Notes under the pieces: generated by a model
The model's database searches: none
Seen by the model: only the letters and a program-made list of their open reading frames with translations
Told to the model about the DNA's origin: nothing
Origin: Botrytis cinerea B05.10
Taxonomy: Eukaryota > Ascomycota > Leotiomycetes > Helotiales > Sclerotiniaceae
Reading direction: 5' to 3'
DNA: 64,000 nt
Assembly (NCBI RefSeq): GCF_000143535.2
Contig: NC_037317.1
Coordinates: 372,001 to 436,000 of the forward strand
Part shown: one piece after another, positions 60,472 to 64,000 of the stretch
Position numbering within the stretch: the stretch's first letter is position 1
Layout of the letters: the number at the start of each line of letters is the position of its first letter
Made by a program: the position numbers and the translations under genes

Positions 60472-62302
60472 ATGACTAGGTCTACCGAGGATAATATTAT
60501 CTTGAGAAATGTAGAGTCAAACAACAGTAGCTTCCTCACTAGGGAGAAGTCAAATCCTGGTACCACTCCCCGGGATAGCGAAAAGCTCAATAATACACCT
60601 GAGCAAGAAGCACTATCATCTCGCGAAATCACGGGTTTTAGATGGGCCTTGGTAATAAGTGCTATATCATCCTCCATCTTTCTCTACGCTCTTGACAACA
60701 CCGTCGTTGCAGATCTTCAACACTTTATCATCACACACTTTGGGGAAGTGCAAAAGCTCCCATGGTTAAGTGTCTCTTTCCTCCTAGGCGCAACCGCGAC
60801 GAACTTAGTTTTGGGGAAGATCTACACTCAATTTAACGCGAAATGGTTCTATGTATTCAGCGTCTTCGTTTTTGAGTTGGGATCAGCGGTTTGTGCTGCT
60901 GCTCCATCAATAAATGCTGTGATTGTGGGTCGTACTTTATGTGGTATTGGAGGCGCAGGACTGTATGTCGGATGTATGACTCTTATTGCCTTCACAACGA
61001 CTATTTCAGAACGTCCTTTATATATCTCAGTAACCGGACTTACTTGGGGAATTGGTATTGTTCTTGGTCCTGTTATTGGAGGTGCTTTCAGCCAATCTTC
61101 GGTTGGGTGGAGATGGGCATTTTATATCAATCTTCTCATTGGTGGAGTTTTTGCGCCAGTGTATATTTTCATGATTCCTAGGTCAGTAAGTTTCCTCAAG
61201 ACAGACAGGAGATTTGCGAATCGTCCCCCATCGTAATTGTTGGTGGCATATTATTCCTCGGAAATTTCCTTAAAATAACTCTACCTCAATGATGTTGGAT
61301 GCTAACCTTTTGATTAGTAAAGATGCTCGTTCAGGAGTTCCATTCAAGGAGCGTGCAGTCGAAATGGATTACGTCGGAATAATTCTTCAAGCTGGAGCTT
61401 TCACTATGTTTGTAATGGCAATCAACTGGGGCGGAAATATCTATCCATGGAAATCAGGGCAAGTGATCGATCTTTTTGTGGGATCTCGAGTATGCTTCAT
61501 TCTTCTTAGCATTCAACAAAGTCTAGTTTTGCTCACCACCTCGGCACGTCGAATAATCCCCGTTGAATTTGTCAGTTCTCGTACCATCATGATCCTGTTT
61601 GCCGTCACCGCTGCTTCCGGGTCTTCAGCATTCGTTCCAATTTATTTCATCCCGATCTTTTTCCAGTATACCCGCGACGATGGACCTCTGGATGCTGGTA
61701 TCCGTTTATTACCCTTCATTGTTGTTATGGTTGTCATGGTATTTTCTAATGGTGCTCTAATGGCCAAATGGGGCTACTACATGCCATGGTACCTGTTTGG
61801 TGGCCTTTTGGCCACAGCTGGATCTGCCTGCATATACACCGTTGACCTCGATATCTCTCTAAGTCGTATTTACGGATATACGGTCATTATCGGAGCTAGG
61901 ATTGGAATGTGGCTTCAAGCTTTCTTTTCTGTCGCTCAGGCAGTTGTTGAACCTGCGCTCATAGGTGCAGCTGTTGGCTTCATGACTCTCGCGCAATTCG
62001 CAGGGATAACCATTACGCTTGCAATCGCGAATTCCGTTTTTCTCAATACGAGCCAGAGTCGCATTTTAGATATTCTTCCAAATGTCCCACTAGCAGAGAT
62101 CCAGGCTGCAATGCAGGGATCAGGAACGGATTTCATGAAGACTCTAAGCCCAGATCAGAAAACTGCAGTCTTAGAGGCCATCGTCGAGGCTATTGGTAAA
62201 ACATACATTCTAGTCATTGCTGCTGCCTCATTGGTCGCGGTTTTGAGCCTGTTCATGAAAAGAGAGACGTTGTTCATTAGTGCTGCTGTTGCGGCGGGTT
62301 AA
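60472..62302 (+). CDS. MFS efflux transporter, DHA2 (14-TM) family
   Basis: A 564-aa transporter in two exons (60472-61181 and 61318-62302) with a 136-nt intron, donor GTCAGT and acceptor TTAG, joining MIPS to KDARSGVPFKER. After a hydrophilic N-terminus come about 14 membrane segments. ALDNTVVADLQ in segment 1 and the antiporter motif C (GIGIVLGPVIGGAF, near residues 189-208) are typical of DHA2 drug:proton antiporters, including fungal pumps that export their own metabolites. It probably resides in the plasma membrane and uses the proton gradient. It lies between the NRPS relic and the C6 regulator, so self-protection or export of a cluster product is the natural reading. No internal stop is seen, so it may still be functional. 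Confidence 0.92.
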
Positions 62303-62459
62303 ACTGGGGCAAATTTACCTTCAGATAGTGCTTTTTAAGGGTACAGTCTCTTGGTTAAACTATTTGGAGTTGTATAATTGGTTGGACGGTAAAATTATTT
62401 TCGACCCCAGGCCAGGTTGCAATCTTGCTCTTCTATTCTCTATCTTCCTTTAGAACAGT

Positions 62460-63957
62460 TTATTTTCTTCTGTACCAATTTGATAGTACAGCTACACATC
62501 CATGAATCGCACTCATACTACGGACCTTTTGACGCAAAAGAAGCGAAATAATCGAGAGGGTTACGGTTATATTTTCTAGTAGAATGTTCAAACTATTGAC
62601 TGATTCCATCGTCTTGCGACCCTTATCTAAGGTTTGGGTTGCCCTATTGACCGAGTCTGTAGCGGCTTGTAAATTTGCTCTGAAAGCATCCTTCACATTT
62701 TTCAAGAACTCGCTATTCACCTCATTTAAACGATTTGCAGCACATGGTGATGCAGCTAAGGTCTCTTCAACAGCGGTAATTGAGTCAAGTAACGTATTTG
62801 CCTGTCTTCCCAGATCCATGACAAGTATTTGCCTTGGTCTAATATCGTTGGTGATAGAAAATTCGTAGCCGCCGATACTGACCGTAGTAGCATGAGTCAG
62901 ATCAACTTTCGAAATATGTGTAAAGCATGCGTCCGTATGCTGAAAGACTACTAGTAAACACATGAGATCTGAACAACTGAGTTGACAATTTGTGCAATCA
63001 ATCATGTCTTGGCAACTTTAAATCACTTCTCTCGTCGCTTTCAAAACATTGTCTAAGTTTGGAGTTGGTGATTCTTCCATCACGCTGGTAATTTTGGGAA
63101 TAAAAAGCGTTAGTCGTGACCGGCCCTGACAAGTAATGGGCGCTTTGTTTTTGTGTGGTGGTGCGTGATTTGAAGAACTCTTGGTGGTTAATTTTCCGTC
63201 TGATATTTCGAGAGCACCATTGTATGACTTCGAGGTAGTCTGAGTTGGGCATTGAAAAGACGGATATGTTGGTGATACTTGAGCCAGATTCCAGTCTGGT
63301 GCATCTAGATTTTTTGAGGGAAGAGCCGTGTTCTGATGGAAAAATATTCAGCAGCAACCTTTCAATATGACAACTTCACTCATATATCCAACTTACATCG
63401 AAACCTGAATCTGTGTTGAGCCAAGAGAATTGCTCCCCCATCTCTTGTGACCACTTGGCCAAATTCTCAAGGTTCAGACTTGAATTATTCGGTATCGATA
63501 TATCGGTAGTATCAATTTCAAGATATGTAGAGCTTTCTATAGATCTCTCCTGCGAAATATCACTACTGCCCACGGGTTGTTCTAGTTCTAAACTTGTTGG
63601 GCTTCCGCTCCGACGCTGTAACCTGGAGTGTAACCTGGGCTCTGAGGAACCGTTGGCACTTTTGTATACGCATTTTATCTCCCTGCTCCTGCATCTTTGG
63701 CAGTCACTTTTTGCATTACATTTGACCTTTGCTGAACGACATGCTTCACATGCTGTTATGGGTCGACGAATTAATGGTTTAGCACCTTGAGCCTTTGAAC
63801 TTTGCCAGTTGAGAATAAAACTGCGGGGTACTCCCGATTTATCAGGAAGACGATTTGGTGTAGTTGGAGACATCGAGTAGTAAAGACGGGCATCTTCTGT
63901 AATCTGATATAAAAGAGTCGGTGTTTTTGATGTATCTACCTTTTCATAATTCCACAT
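62460..63957 (-). pseudogene. AflR-like Zn2Cys6 transcription factor with in-frame stop
   Basis: Exons are 63957-63397 and 63332-62460; the 64-nt intron has donor GTAAGT and acceptor CATCAG. The Zn2Cys6 cluster (CEACRSAKVKC, then CQRCRSREIKC) has C-x2-C-x6-C-x5-C-x2-C-x6-C spacing at residues 70-96. A later ATG at 63873 is an alternative start. Exon 2 leads into VLKATREVI, then a TAA (63020-63018), then SCQDMIDCTNCQLSCSDLM in the same frame. This continues for about 185 residues and resembles the C-terminal region of aflatoxin-regulator-type proteins. One base change (probably from AAA) would make the stop. As it stands the product ends at 291 residues and lacks the putative activation region. 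Convergent with the MFS gene. Upstream sequence is cut by the window edge. Confidence 0.82.
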
Positions 63958-64000
63958 CAGAAATCCCGTTAGGTAAAAAGAAGGTAAGGGACGGCGACAT

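Noticed and set aside
1..64000. tRNA, rRNA genes and CRISPR arrays
   Set aside because: No A/B-box pairs with cloverleaf potential, no rRNA-like sequence and no spaced direct repeats were noticed. A covariance search would be needed to exclude tRNAs fully.

Overview
The window is nuclear DNA of a filamentous ascomycete. Genes carry short introns (about 47-136 nt, one of 237 nt) with GTAAGT/GTATGT-type donors, and several families are typical of these fungi: CFEM, HET, 2EXR, sedolisin, DHA2 efflux pump, AflR-like C6 regulator. AT-rich spacers, MITE-like elements and small secreted proteins would fit Leotiomycetes (Sclerotiniaceae-like), but that placement is an inference. Exon structures below were worked out by hand from splice signals and reading-frame phase.

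Layout. (1) 1-6878: the 3' part of a very large coiled-coil protein gene. (2) 6.9-15.4 kb: gene-poor and AT-rich, holding one intact three-exon SDR gene, a 236-bp MITE with TA target duplication, and a decayed multi-frame gene relic. (3) 15.4-32.8 kb: accessory, surface and secreted functions: a CFEM protein, an SGNH esterase, a 2EXR protein, a membrane-anchored fucose-lectin-like protein, a small membrane protein, an 8-cysteine secreted peptide, a UDP-glycosyltransferase and a 127-aa cysteine-containing protein. (4) 33.0-43.7 kb: a ten-exon sedolisin protease, the conserved ribosome-quality-control gene RQC2, and a charged protein that looks like the DUF8035 family. (5) 43.7-53.0 kb: more than 9 kb without a convincing gene, with microsatellites, a three-copy tandem repeat, two copies of a second MITE-like family and a relic of an FAD-oxidase gene. 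(6) 53.0-64.0 kb: a HET-domain gene, a BBE-type FAD oxidase, an NRPS condensation-domain relic, a DHA2 MFS transporter and an AflR-like Zn2Cys6 regulator broken by one in-frame stop.

The most notable region is 56.2-64.0 kb. Oxidase, NRPS piece, efflux pump and C6 regulator are the usual parts of a secondary-metabolite cluster. Here the NRPS is reduced to shifted fragments lacking the acidic residue of its condensation motif, and the regulator has a nonsense codon, while oxidase and pump still look intact. This looks like a cluster in the course of decay, its right side lying outside the window. The rest is an ordinary mosaic of conserved housekeeping genes and fast-evolving accessory genes.
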